From: Streptomyces sp. SDr-06
GTDB lineage: Bacteria; Actinomycetota; Actinomycetes; Streptomycetales; Streptomycetaceae
Assembly (NCBI RefSeq): GCF_003324565.1
Contig: NZ_QOLA01000019.1
Location: 62,001 to 126,000 of the forward strand
Length of the DNA: 64,000 nucleotides
Direction: 5' to 3'
A program made the translations under genes and the position numbers. The notes beneath the pieces are model-generated. The model ran no database searches and was not told the origin of the DNA. It saw only the letters and a program-made list of their open reading frames with translations. Of this stretch, positions 57,051 to 64,000 are shown in pieces; within the stretch, counting starts at the first letter, position 1, and every line of letters starts with the position of its first letter.

Positions 57051-57063
57051 AAGCGCTTGCTCA
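57051..57063. promoter_or_regulatory. Motif shared by the tetR and MaoC promoters, copy 2
   Basis: AAGCGCTTGCTCA lies 68 bp upstream of the MaoC start, in a CCAAGCGCTTGCTCAGC setting, identical over 13 bases to the copy at 55753-55765. Confidence 0.6.
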
Positions 57064-57163
57064 GCTAGCTCAGCATGGTTCGGGCCGCCGGTCCTGTCAA
57101 CGACGTACGGGCGGGGAGCGGACGGCCCGACGGGGGCCGGACGACGGCGCGGAGCAGGCGCAC

Positions 57164-57169
57164 TAGGGT
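57164..57169 (+). promoter_or_regulatory. -10 box for leaderless soxR
   Basis: TAGGGT lies 7 nt before the GTG start of soxR at 57177, so transcription should begin at or next to the start codon. No ribosome site precedes it at a workable distance. Confidence 0.55.
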
Positions 57170-57176
57170 TCGAGGA

Positions 57177-57638
57177 GTGCCGCAGATTCCAGAGAAGATC
57201 CACGAGCTCACGGTCGGGCAGCTGTCCGCGCGCAGCGGGGCCGCCGTGTCCGCCCTGCACTTCTACGAGTCCAAGGGCCTGATCACCAGTCGCCGGACCT
57301 CGGGCAACCAGCGCCGCTACAGCCGGGACACCCTGCGCCGCGTGGCCTTCGTACGGGCCGCCCAGCGCGTCGGCATCCCGCTGGCCACGATCCGGGACGC
57401 CCTCGCGGAGCTGCCCGAGGAGCGCACGCCCACCAAGGAGGACTGGGCCCGGCTGTCGGAGAACTGGCGTGCCGAACTCGACCGCCGCATCGCCCAGTTG
57501 GGCAGGCTGCGCGACCACCTCTCGGACTGCATCGGCTGCGGCTGCCTGTCCCTGGACAACTGCGTCCTGTCCAACCCCGACGACGTCTTCGGCAACAGCC
57601 TGACCGGATCCCGGCTGCTCGCCGAGCGCAAGGCCTGA
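57177..57638 (+). CDS. soxR: Redox-sensitive MerR-family activator SoxR
   Basis: A 153-residue MerR protein: ELTVGQLSARSGAAVSALHFYESKGLITSRRTSGNQRRYSRDTL forms the DNA-binding part (shown only as the family signature), followed by the dimer helix and the [2Fe-2S] motif Cys118-x2-Cys121-x-Cys123-x5-Cys129. In actinomycetes SoxR responds to redox-active compounds such as its own antibiotics and turns on a few detoxifying genes, not a soxS gene. None of its usual target types is adjacent. The GTG start and -10 box imply a leaderless message. Confidence 0.95.
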   Translation: MPQIPEKIHELTVGQLSARSGAAVSALHFYESKGLITSRRTSGNQRRYSRDTLRRVAFVRAAQRVGIPLATIRDALAELPEERTPTKEDWARLSENWRAELDRRIAQLGRLRDHLSDCIGCGCLSLDNCVLSNPDDVFGNSLTGSRLLAERKA

Positions 57639-57653
57639 GCGGCCCTGCCGCGC

Positions 57654-58361
57654 CTACGCGCTACCCAGCGCCGCCTTCACCAACTGGGCGTTGGACGCGG
57701 CGCGTTCGCCGTCCGGCAGCACCAGCACGTCCTCCAGGCCTATGCGGGTGTCGAGCCCCAGCCGGCGCGCCAGGCGCAGCACGGGCCAGGTGCCCTCGTC
57801 CTGGCTGTGCAGGAGCACGGGCCTGCCGTGCGCGGTGCCCAGCTCGGTGAGGAGGGCGCGGGCGGCCGGCTCGGCGGCCTCGGCGGGTGCGCCCATCACC
57901 TCGGCGAGGACGCGCAACACCCGGGGCGCGTAAGGGGACGCGAGGAAGCGGCCGACGGCGGGGGTGCCGGACCAGATGCCCGCCTCGATGCCCACGCCCC
58001 GCCCCAACAGGGCGGCCGCCACCTCGTCGGCGCCCTCCTCGTGCCAGTTGACCGAGGCGTAGTCGGGCAGCACCGTCCAGGACCTTACGTGCTCCGCGCG
58101 GCGCGCCGGATCGGGCTCGGCCCAGGCGCCCGTGGTCACCCCGACCGGCACCGACACCGCGGCCCGTATCGCCTCAAGGGCCGGGCCCACCACGCGCGCT
58201 GAGAGCGAGTCGCTTCCGCAGGGGGTCTTGGGGTGGACATGGACCTCCGCCGCACCCGCGGCCACGGCCGCTGCCGCGGACCGGGCGAGGGCGGCCGGGG
58301 ACAGCGGTACCGCCGCGCCGTCCTGAGCACTTCGTACACCGTTCAGGCAGACCTGGATCAT
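57654..58361 (-). CDS. BKACE / 3-keto-5-aminohexanoate cleavage-family protein
   Basis: A 235-residue protein with the BKACE pattern: IQVCLNGVRSA at the N-terminus, AAEVHVHPKTPCGSDSLSA with the two zinc-binding His, VGVTTGAWAEPD and DYASVNWHEEGADEVA, and a late RIGLEDVLVLPDGERAAS. Family members use zinc and acetyl-CoA to cleave a beta-keto acid into acetoacetate and a new acyl-CoA. It is shorter than the usual 270-310 residues, so the substrate may differ. Convergent with soxR, 15 bp between stops. Confidence 0.85.
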   Translation of the reverse strand: MIQVCLNGVRSAQDGAAVPLSPAALARSAAAAVAAGAAEVHVHPKTPCGSDSLSARVVGPALEAIRAAVSVPVGVTTGAWAEPDPARRAEHVRSWTVLPDYASVNWHEEGADEVAAALLGRGVGIEAGIWSGTPAVGRFLASPYAPRVLRVLAEVMGAPAEAAEPAARALLTELGTAHGRPVLLHSQDEGTWPVLRLARRLGLDTRIGLEDVLVLPDGERAASNAQLVKAALGSA

Positions 58362-58458
58362 GCGTCGATGGTGCCAGAGCCCACTGACACCCAGGGGACG
58401 GATGCCTGCGCGAGGGCCACCGACAACGCGGGGGAGAGTCGGCTCGCCCCCGCGCCGC

Positions 58459-59073
58459 TCACGCCACCGATGCCAGTTCTCCGCGCCGTGCCGCCGCCTT
58501 GGCCCGCGTCAGTGCCTCGGAGGTCAGCACCGGCCGCGGCACCAGAATCCCGCAGCCCGAGCAGACCGGCCCGAACCACGGCTCGTGGGACAGATCCTGG
58601 TTCCACACCAGCCGGCTTCCCCCGCACACCGGGCACACCGTGCCGGGTGCGGCCCGCAGCGCCGCGATCATGCGGCGGAGCACCTCGGCCAGCGGCTCGG
58701 TGGGATGCGTACGGGGATCGTCGCACCACGCCACCCCGAAACCGCCCCAGGTGCGCCGGTGCCAGTCGTCGAAGGAGCCCGGGCGGCGCAGCCCCGCGTG
58801 CTTCTCACGCTTGCGGCGCGCCGCGAACTCCACTTCATAGGCGAGCCAGACGGCCCTGGCCGCCTCCAGCTCCTCCAGTGCGGCCACCAGCCGCCCCGGA
58901 TCGGGGGCCCGGTCCTCGGGCCCGATGCGGTGCCTGCCGCACAGGTGGTCCCAGGTCGCCCGATGCCCGTACGGGGCGAACCTCTCCAGACACTTGCGCA
59001 GCGAATAGCGCCGCAACGCGAGATCGTTCCTCGGGTCGCGCACCTGTCTCGCCAGACTGCGGAATCCAGCCAT
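58459..59073 (-). CDS. Zinc-ribbon-containing protein of unknown function
   Basis: A 204-residue protein from ATG 59073, with GGAGG upstream. The N-terminal part is basic and helical (FRSLARQVRDPRNDLALRRY, CLERFAPYGHRATWDHLC). Near the C-terminus there is a zinc ribbon: C-P-V-C about residue 156 and C-S-G-C about 180, separated by the WNQDLSHEPWFGPV segment. I do not recognise the family; a nucleic-acid-binding role would fit. It follows the BKACE gene's start by 97 bp on the same strand. Confidence 0.7.
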   Translation of the reverse strand: MAGFRSLARQVRDPRNDLALRRYSLRKCLERFAPYGHRATWDHLCGRHRIGPEDRAPDPGRLVAALEELEAARAVWLAYEVEFAARRKREKHAGLRRPGSFDDWHRRTWGGFGVAWCDDPRTHPTEPLAEVLRRMIAALRAAPGTVCPVCGGSRLVWNQDLSHEPWFGPVCSGCGILVPRPVLTSEALTRAKAAARRGELASVA

Positions 59074-59614
59074 GGGTCTGCCACCTCCGTCGCTCGTACT
59101 TCGGCGTCGAGGAATGGACGTACCGGAAGGCGATCCGGCTCCATCGAATTTCCGATGGCGTCCATTACGGGGGATTCGCCTACCCTGTCCCAACCGTTGG
59201 AATCCGATTCTCATGAACTCCTCAGAACGTGGCGCGTATGGCCCGGTCACCCCGCCGACCTGCTGGAACGGCCGAAGTGACCCGTGACGGCCAGGTCAGG
59301 GAGCGTGCCCGGGGCAGCAGGGGAGAGGCGCGTCGGGCTCATCCGGAATCCCTTCAACCGGTATGGCCCCCATGGCCACTTGGGGCGCAGCCTCACGATC
59401 CGTATTCGCCCGCCCCACATAACCCTGCGAAGGCCGGAAGGAATACGCGTGCCGACGGAGGCCGAAAGGGCACAGCTGCCGGTGGCGTTCCGCCGTGATC
59501 GCGGAGCAGGCCGGGCGGGTGTGTGGGGATTCGGAGAAGGTGACGGCTGTTCACCTTACGGCAGGGCGTACCCCCCAGTAGCCTCCCGCGCATCGGCCCC
59601 CACTAGGAGCGCGC
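59074..59614. other. 541-bp intergenic region upstream of the penicillin acylase gene
   Basis: No gene with a ribosome site and family signs. A 24-codon frame beginning ATG at about 59213 (MNSSERGAYG) is possible but unsupported. The part near 59530-59600 holds the inverted repeat at 59536-59556 and the promoter of the acylase gene. Confidence 0.5.
59536..59556. promoter_or_regulatory. Inverted repeat in the penicillin acylase promoter
   Basis: AAGGTGA-N7-TCACCTT is a perfect 7-bp inverted repeat 59 bp before the acylase ATG and a possible operator. Confidence 0.4.
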
Positions 59615-62449
59615 ATGCGACGACGCACCGCAAGGCTCACAACCTCCGCCACCACCAGCAGACTTCGACGCGTGACGGGCATCGGCCGCCGCAGAGCCGC
59701 CGCCTGCGCCGCCACCGTGATCGCCCTTTCCGCGGCCCTGCTCGGCCCCGCCGTCCCGGCCGGCGCCGCCGAGCCCGCGGACGGAGACCACTGCCAGGGG
59801 CAGTGCTCCGACATCCTGCCGCCCGGCGCGAACGGCAACGCCACCCTCGTCGAGATCCTCGGCAACAAGATGTTCGGGACCCACCCCGCGCACAGCGACG
59901 ACGAACTCGGCAAGTACGACGCCCTGGTGGCGGGCCAGGCCTCGCTCACCGACGACAAGCTCAACTCCTTCTTCAACGACGCCTCCTTCGGCGTGCCCGA
60001 CGGTCAGGCGGAGTCGACGACCTCGCCCCGCCCCGACGTCACCATCACCCGCGACAAGGCGACCGGCGTGCCGCACATCAAGGGCAGCACCCGCTACGGC
60101 ACCGAGTACGGCGCCGGGTACGCGGCCGGGCAGGACCGGCTCTGGCTGATGGACCTCTTCCGGCACATCGGACGTGGCGAGCTCACCTCCTTCGCGGGCG
60201 GCGCCCTCGCCAACCAGGGCCTGGAACAGGAGTTCTGGCCGCAGGCCCCGTACACCGAGGCCGACCTCCAGGCGCAGGTCGACCGCATCCGCACGGCCAA
60301 CGGCGCCCGCGGCGAACAGGCCATGGCCGACGCCCAGGCCTACGTCGACGGCATCAACGCCTATGCCAAGCAGGCCAAGGACGGCCGCTACTTCCCCGGC
60401 GAGTACGTCCTGACCGGCAAGATCGACGCCATCACCAACGTGGGGGAGATCCAGCCCTTCAAGCTCACCGACCTGATCGCGCTCGCCTCCGTGGTGGGCG
60501 GGCTCTTCGGCGGTGGCGGGGGCGGCGAGGTGCAGGCCGCGCTCTCGCTCCAGGCCGCCCAGGCCAAGTACGGCGTCGCCGAGGGCACCAAGGTCTGGGA
60601 GTCCTTCCGCGAGCGCAACGACCCCGAGGCCGTGCTCACCGTGCACGACGGCACCAGCTTCCCGTACGCGGGCAAGCCCGCGAATCCCCAGGGCGCCGCG
60701 CTGCCCGACCCCGGCTCGGTCGTGCCCGAACAGCTCGTCTACGACCGCACCGGCTCGGCGAACACGAACGCGAAGGCCGACGTGTCGGTGCCCCCGAAGC
60801 TCGCGCCGCTGAAGGGCAGGTACGACAGCGGCGCGCTGCCCGGCATCGATCTCGGCAAGCCGCGCGGCATGTCCAACGCCCTCGTGGTGTCCGGCTCGCA
60901 CACCGCGAGCGGCAACCCCGTGGCGGTGTTCGGCCCCCAGACCGGCTACTTCGCGCCGCAGCTGCTCATGCTCCAGGAGATCCAGGGCCCCGGCATCAGC
61001 GCCCGGGGCGCCTCCTTCGCCGGGGTGGGCATGTACGTCCAGCTCGGCCGCGGCCAGGACTACGCCTGGTCGGCCACCTCCGCGGGCCAGGACATCACCG
61101 ACACCTACGCCGTGGAGTTGTGCCAGGACGCGACCCACTACCTCTACCGGGGCGTGTGCACCCCGATGGAGAAGCTGGAGAAGACCAACTCCTGGAAGCC
61201 GACCGTCGCCGACACCACCGCGGCCGGGTCCTACCGCATGCAGGTGTGGCGCACCAACTACGGCATCGTCACCGCCCGCGCCACCGTCGGCGGCAGGGCC
61301 GTCGCGTACACCTCACTGCGCTCCACCTACCGGCACGACGCCGACTCGATCATCGGCTTCCAGATGATGAACGACCCGTCCTACGTGAAGGATGCCGCGA
61401 CCTTCCAGCAGGCGGCCCAGCATGTCGACTACACCTTCAACTGGTTCTACGCGGACTCCCGTACCGCCGCCTACTACAACAGCGGCCTGAACCCGGTCCG
61501 CGACCCGGACGTCGATCCCTCCCTCCCCGTCAAGGCGGAACAGGCCTACGAGTGGCAGGGCTTCGACCCCGCGGCCAACACGGCGGCCTACACCCCGCCC
61601 GCCCAGCACCCCCAGTCGGTCGGCCAGGACTACTACGTGTCCTGGAACAACAAGCAGGCCAAGGACTACTCCACGGCCGGATTCGGCGACGGCTCCGTGC
61701 ACCGCGCCAACCTCCTCGACGGCCGGGTGAAGGCCCTGGTCGCCCAGGGCCGGGTCACCCGCTCCTCGCTCACCCGCGCCATGGCGCAGGCCGCCGTCAC
61801 CGACCTGCGCGGCGAGGACGTGCTCCCCGAGCTCCTCAAGGTGCTGCGCAGCGCGCCCGTCACCGACCCGCAACTGGCCACCGCCGTAGAGCAGTTGGAG
61901 TCCTGGCAGGCGGACGGCAGCCAGCGCCGCGAGACCTCGCAGGGCTCGCACACCTACACCCACCCCGAAGCGGTGCGCCTCATGGACGCCTGGTGGCCGC
62001 TGCTGGTCGAGGCAGAATTCCGGCCCGGCCTAGGTGACCCGCTCTACAACGCCCTGACCGCCAACCTCGGCATCGACGAAGCGCCCTCGGCCGGGCACGG
62101 CCCGACCGGCTCGCACGCCGGGTCCGCCTTCCAGTACGGCTGGTGGAGCTACGCCGACAAGGACCTGCGGACGGTCCTCGGCGAGCCGGTACAGGGCCCG
62201 CTCGCCCGCGCCTACTGCGGCGACGGAAAGCTCGACGCCTGCCGCGACAGCCTGCTCGGCACGCTCAAGCAGGCCGCCGCCAAGACCCCGGCACAGGTCT
62301 ACCCCGGGGACGCCGGCTGCCAGGCCGGTGACCAGTGGTGCGCCGACAGCATCGTGCAGCGCCCGCTCGGCGGCATCACCCAGTCCGCGGTCAACTGGCA
62401 GAACCGGCCGACCTATCAGCAGGTCGTCGAGTTCCCCAGTCACCGCTAG
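59615..62449 (+). CDS. Secreted penicillin acylase family (Ntn-hydrolase) protein
   Basis: A 944-residue preprotein from ATG 59615, with AGGAG upstream. A long twin-arginine-like signal (RRRAAACAATVIALSAALLG) ends at about residue 53. The alpha-chain part holds RDKATGVPHIKGSTRYGTEYGAGYAAGQDRLW. The new N-terminal nucleophile after autocatalytic cleavage is Ser420 in RGMSNALVVSG, with GPQTGYFAPQLLMLQEIQG as the following strand. The family cleaves amide bonds of penicillins, acyl-homoserine lactones or lipopeptides; specificity is not clear. The protein is longer than Gram-negative acylases. It appears monocistronic. Confidence 0.93.
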   Translation: MRRRTARLTTSATTSRLRRVTGIGRRRAAACAATVIALSAALLGPAVPAGAAEPADGDHCQGQCSDILPPGANGNATLVEILGNKMFGTHPAHSDDELGKYDALVAGQASLTDDKLNSFFNDASFGVPDGQAESTTSPRPDVTITRDKATGVPHIKGSTRYGTEYGAGYAAGQDRLWLMDLFRHIGRGELTSFAGGALANQGLEQEFWPQAPYTEADLQAQVDRIRTANGARGEQAMADAQAYVDGINAYAKQAKDGRYFPGEYVLTGKIDAITNVGEIQPFKLTDLIALASVVGGLFGGGGGGEVQAALSLQAAQAKYGVAEGTKVWESFRERNDPEAVLTVHDGTSFPYAGKPANPQGAALPDPGSVVPEQLVYDRTGSANTNAKADVSVPPKLAPLKGRYDSGALPGIDLGKPRGMSNALVVSGSHTASGNPVAVFGPQTGYFAPQLLMLQEIQGPGISARGASFAGVGMYVQLGRGQDYAWSATSAGQDITDTYAVELCQDATHYLYRGVCTPMEKLEKTNSWKPTVADTTAAGSYRMQVWRTNYGIVTARATVGGRAVAYTSLRSTYRHDADSIIGFQMMNDPSYVKDAATFQQAAQHVDYTFNWFYADSRTAAYYNSGLNPVRDPDVDPSLPVKAEQAYEWQGFDPAANTAAYTPPAQHPQSVGQDYYVSWNNKQAKDYSTAGFGDGSVHRANLLDGRVKALVAQGRVTRSSLTRAMAQAAVTDLRGEDVLPELLKVLRSAPVTDPQLATAVEQLESWQADGSQRRETSQGSHTYTHPEAVRLMDAWWPLLVEAEFRPGLGDPLYNALTANLGIDEAPSAGHGPTGSHAGSAFQYGWWSYADKDLRTVLGEPVQGPLARAYCGDGKLDACRDSLLGTLKQAAAKTPAQVYPGDAGCQAGDQWCADSIVQRPLGGITQSAVNWQNRPTYQQVVEFPSHR

Positions 62450-62467
62450 GACGGATACGACCGCGGG

Positions 62468-63772
62468 TCAGGTCCTGATGACCCGGCCCGCGGCCAGCAC
62501 CACCCGGGCCAGCTCGCTGTGGCAGATGTCGCTGTGCGCGCCGGCGGGCGGTCCGCCGTCCTTCACCACCGCGGCCGCGTCGACGCTGACGCAGCCCGAG
62601 TCGGGCACCCCGTCGCGCAGCGCCTCGGCCAGCGTGAGCGTGGTGCAGGGGCTGACGGCCTGGATGCCGTCGTGGCCGATCGCCCACCACCGCCGGTCGA
62701 GTCCGGGCAGCTCGCTCGCGTAGTCCCCGGACAGCGCGGAGGCCAGCGGGTAGATGATGCCGAGCGCGGTGTCGAAGTGCGAGTAGCAGGAGACCACCGG
62801 ACCGTCGACCCGGGCCTGCGCGTCGCTGAGCGCACCCGCCCCCGCCAGGCCGTCCGGCAGCCGCTCCGCGAAGGCGTAGTGCGAGAAGGCCCCTTCGAGC
62901 AGCGTCACCGACTTCACGTTGCGCGCGCCCTCCGGCAGCCCCCTCAGGGCGAACGCGACGACCCGGGCACCCTGGCTGTGTCCCACCAGATGAACCCGCA
63001 ACTCCGGTCGCTGCGTGGCGAGTTGACCGAGCAGTGGACCGAGGCCGCGCTGGCCCACCGTGCCCGCCCGGTGCTTCATCTCGTAGTAGGTTGTCTGGCG
63101 CAGCACCTCCTTCGCGCCGTCCCAGAGGTGCTTGAGGGAGCCGCCGATCGAGAACGAGGGCGCGGGCGGCCCCGGCTGCACGGCCATGCCGGTCTCGGCC
63201 AGCGCGGCGGTGAACCTCTGGCACAGGTCCAGGGTGTCGTCCGTCAGGATCGCGGGGGAGGCACCGGGGTCGTCCTCCACCGCGAGGTCGCCGACGGATC
63301 CGCTCCCCGACGCCGTCACCAGCTGCCGGGTCAGGCGCCCGAAGTCGTTGAACGCGTCCTCGGAGTCCGGCTGTTGGGCGAGGTAGGAGGCGATGCGGTC
63401 GACGGTCGCGTCCTGTCCGGGGAAGAACCCCTTGAGCGCCGACACGGTCGCGTCGTCGAGCCCGGGGCCGCAGGGGAGCGCCGTGTGGGGATAGTCGGGG
63501 ATGGTCTCGTCGGTGAAGCGGATCGACGGCCAGATGATGCCGCCGTAGCCGAGCCGGACCTGGGGCGCGTCGGCGAGCAGCGAGGGGAACGCCGCGAAGA
63601 AGGCCTGGTACAGACTCCTGGCCGCCGACGGGGTGTTGTTCCAGCCGTGGCAGAACAGGACCAGATCCGTGGCGTCCACACCACTGAGCGCGGTGCGCTC
63701 GGCGGGGTTCGGGTCGCCGTCCGCGTCGAAGGTGATCTCCCAGTACGGCTCGACTCCGATGTCCGTTGTCAT
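62468..63772 (-). CDS. Predicted alpha/beta-hydrolase-like serine hydrolase
   Basis: A 434-residue protein without a signal peptide. It has LVLFCHGWNNTPSAARSLYQ near the N-terminus (oxyanion-type strand and loop), a long insert, then the nucleophile elbow HLVGHSQGARVVAFAL at about residue 272. Probable acid and base are the Asp of YSHFDTALG and the His of WAIGHDGIQ. There is no matching name from memory beyond alpha/beta hydrolase; secretion would be needed if it worked on extracellular lipids. It converges on the acylase gene with an 18-bp gap. Function unknown. Confidence 0.75.
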   Translation of the reverse strand: MTTDIGVEPYWEITFDADGDPNPAERTALSGVDATDLVLFCHGWNNTPSAARSLYQAFFAAFPSLLADAPQVRLGYGGIIWPSIRFTDETIPDYPHTALPCGPGLDDATVSALKGFFPGQDATVDRIASYLAQQPDSEDAFNDFGRLTRQLVTASGSGSVGDLAVEDDPGASPAILTDDTLDLCQRFTAALAETGMAVQPGPPAPSFSIGGSLKHLWDGAKEVLRQTTYYEMKHRAGTVGQRGLGPLLGQLATQRPELRVHLVGHSQGARVVAFALRGLPEGARNVKSVTLLEGAFSHYAFAERLPDGLAGAGALSDAQARVDGPVVSCYSHFDTALGIIYPLASALSGDYASELPGLDRRWWAIGHDGIQAVSPCTTLTLAEALRDGVPDSGCVSVDAAAVVKDGGPPAGAHSDICHSELARVVLAAGRVIRT

Positions 63773-63879
63773 GGCCCGACCTCCGGTCCGCTCGACGATG
63801 AGCGTCCCCCATCGTCCCGCCGGAGCGGGGAACCGGCCATATGCGGGACGGGGCGAGGTCCGGGTGCGCGCGGTCCGGC

Positions 63880-64000
63880 TCAGCGGTACATCAGGTACTT
63901 CCGGCGTACGTCCCTGAACGCCGCGAGCCCCGGCTGCCAGGCGGCCACGATCTCGTCCGGCCCGGCGCCCGCGTCGATCATCGTGCGCACCAGGGCCGAG
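63880..64000 (-). CDS. NamZ/DUF1343-like protein, C-terminal fragment
   Basis: The stop is at 63880-63882 and the frame stays open to the window edge. The 40 visible residues end AGPDEIVAAWQPGLAAFRDV then RRKYLMYR. This EI-x3-W-x4-L-x2-F-x3-R-x2-YL-x-Y pattern is the usual C-terminus of NamZ (DUF1343), the exo-beta-N-acetylmuramidase that releases MurNAc from cell-wall fragments. The start and most of the protein lie outside the window, so the name rests on a short segment. Confidence 0.6.
   Translation of the reverse strand, partial: SALVRTMIDAGAGPDEIVAAWQPGLAAFRDVRRKYLMYR

Noticed and set aside
59213..59287. Possible 24-residue peptide gene
   Set aside because: No ribosome site, no family, and the codons do not show the local third-position GC bias clearly.

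Overview
The window looks like chromosomal DNA of a Streptomyces (or close relative). Base composition is very GC-rich with strong GC bias at third codon positions, GTG and TTG starts are common, several genes appear leaderless, rare TTA codons occur, and the gene content is typical of the genus (streptogrisin-type protease, LAETG-anchored LPMO, SGNH lipase, CitMHS metal-citrate carrier, SoxR, dnaE2 next to an ImuB-like gene). From memory, and unverified here, the order dnaE2/imuB - SGNH lipase - hmgA - citMHS - soxR matches one stretch of the S. coelicolor chromosome read backwards, so most of the window is probably core rather than island DNA. I saw no rRNA, tRNA, CRISPR array, integrase or transposase.

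Layout. 1-3420: end of a transporter solute-binding protein, two flavin monooxygenases and a DUF1684 protein in one operon. 3614-4519: secreted streptogrisin-like protease. 4685-9824: the most unusual stretch. It holds a convergent SLOG/SLATT pair (predicted nucleotide-sensing membrane effector), a small FxSxx-COOH peptide gene, the radical-SAM maturase FxsB with a degenerate HEXXH-type tail, and a slipin. 9818-14400: bifunctional AdhE behind a near-ideal Rex operator, facing an acetate-type transporter and an ABC-2-like membrane protein. 14564-19898: VOC protein, then a LexA-box-preceded dnaE2/imuB mutagenesis operon. 19973-27826: lipoprotein, SDR/TetR pair, secreted lipase, cell-wall-anchored LPMO, acetyltransferase, DUF402, GntR and an AAA ATPase beside a duplicated 53-bp repeat.

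27952-33405: a surface-polysaccharide locus (GH-A hydrolase lipoprotein, flippase, deacetylase, two GT2 enzymes) whose first gene has a TTA codon. 33735-45176: small membrane protein, SGNH lipase, Ser/Thr kinase, CaiB-type CoA transferase, Drr-type ABC exporter with TetR and palindromic operators, and the hmgA-gntR-'type ISP' operon. 45279-59073: catabolic genes and local regulators. They are a TetR/molybdopterin oxidoreductase pair, metal-citrate carrier, aldehyde and alcohol dehydrogenases, EamA exporter, TetR/acyl-CoA dehydrogenase, TetR/MaoC, SoxR, a BKACE-type enzyme and a zinc-ribbon protein. Two short motifs recur in pairs of promoters here and suggest small TetR regulons. 59615-64000: secreted penicillin-acylase-family enzyme, a GHSQG hydrolase and the C-terminus of a NamZ/DUF1343 protein.

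Candidate new biology lies mainly in 4.7-9.8 kb. Two peptide- or nucleotide-signal systems stand back to back there, and the membrane effector gene carries the rare TTA codon that makes translation depend on bldA.
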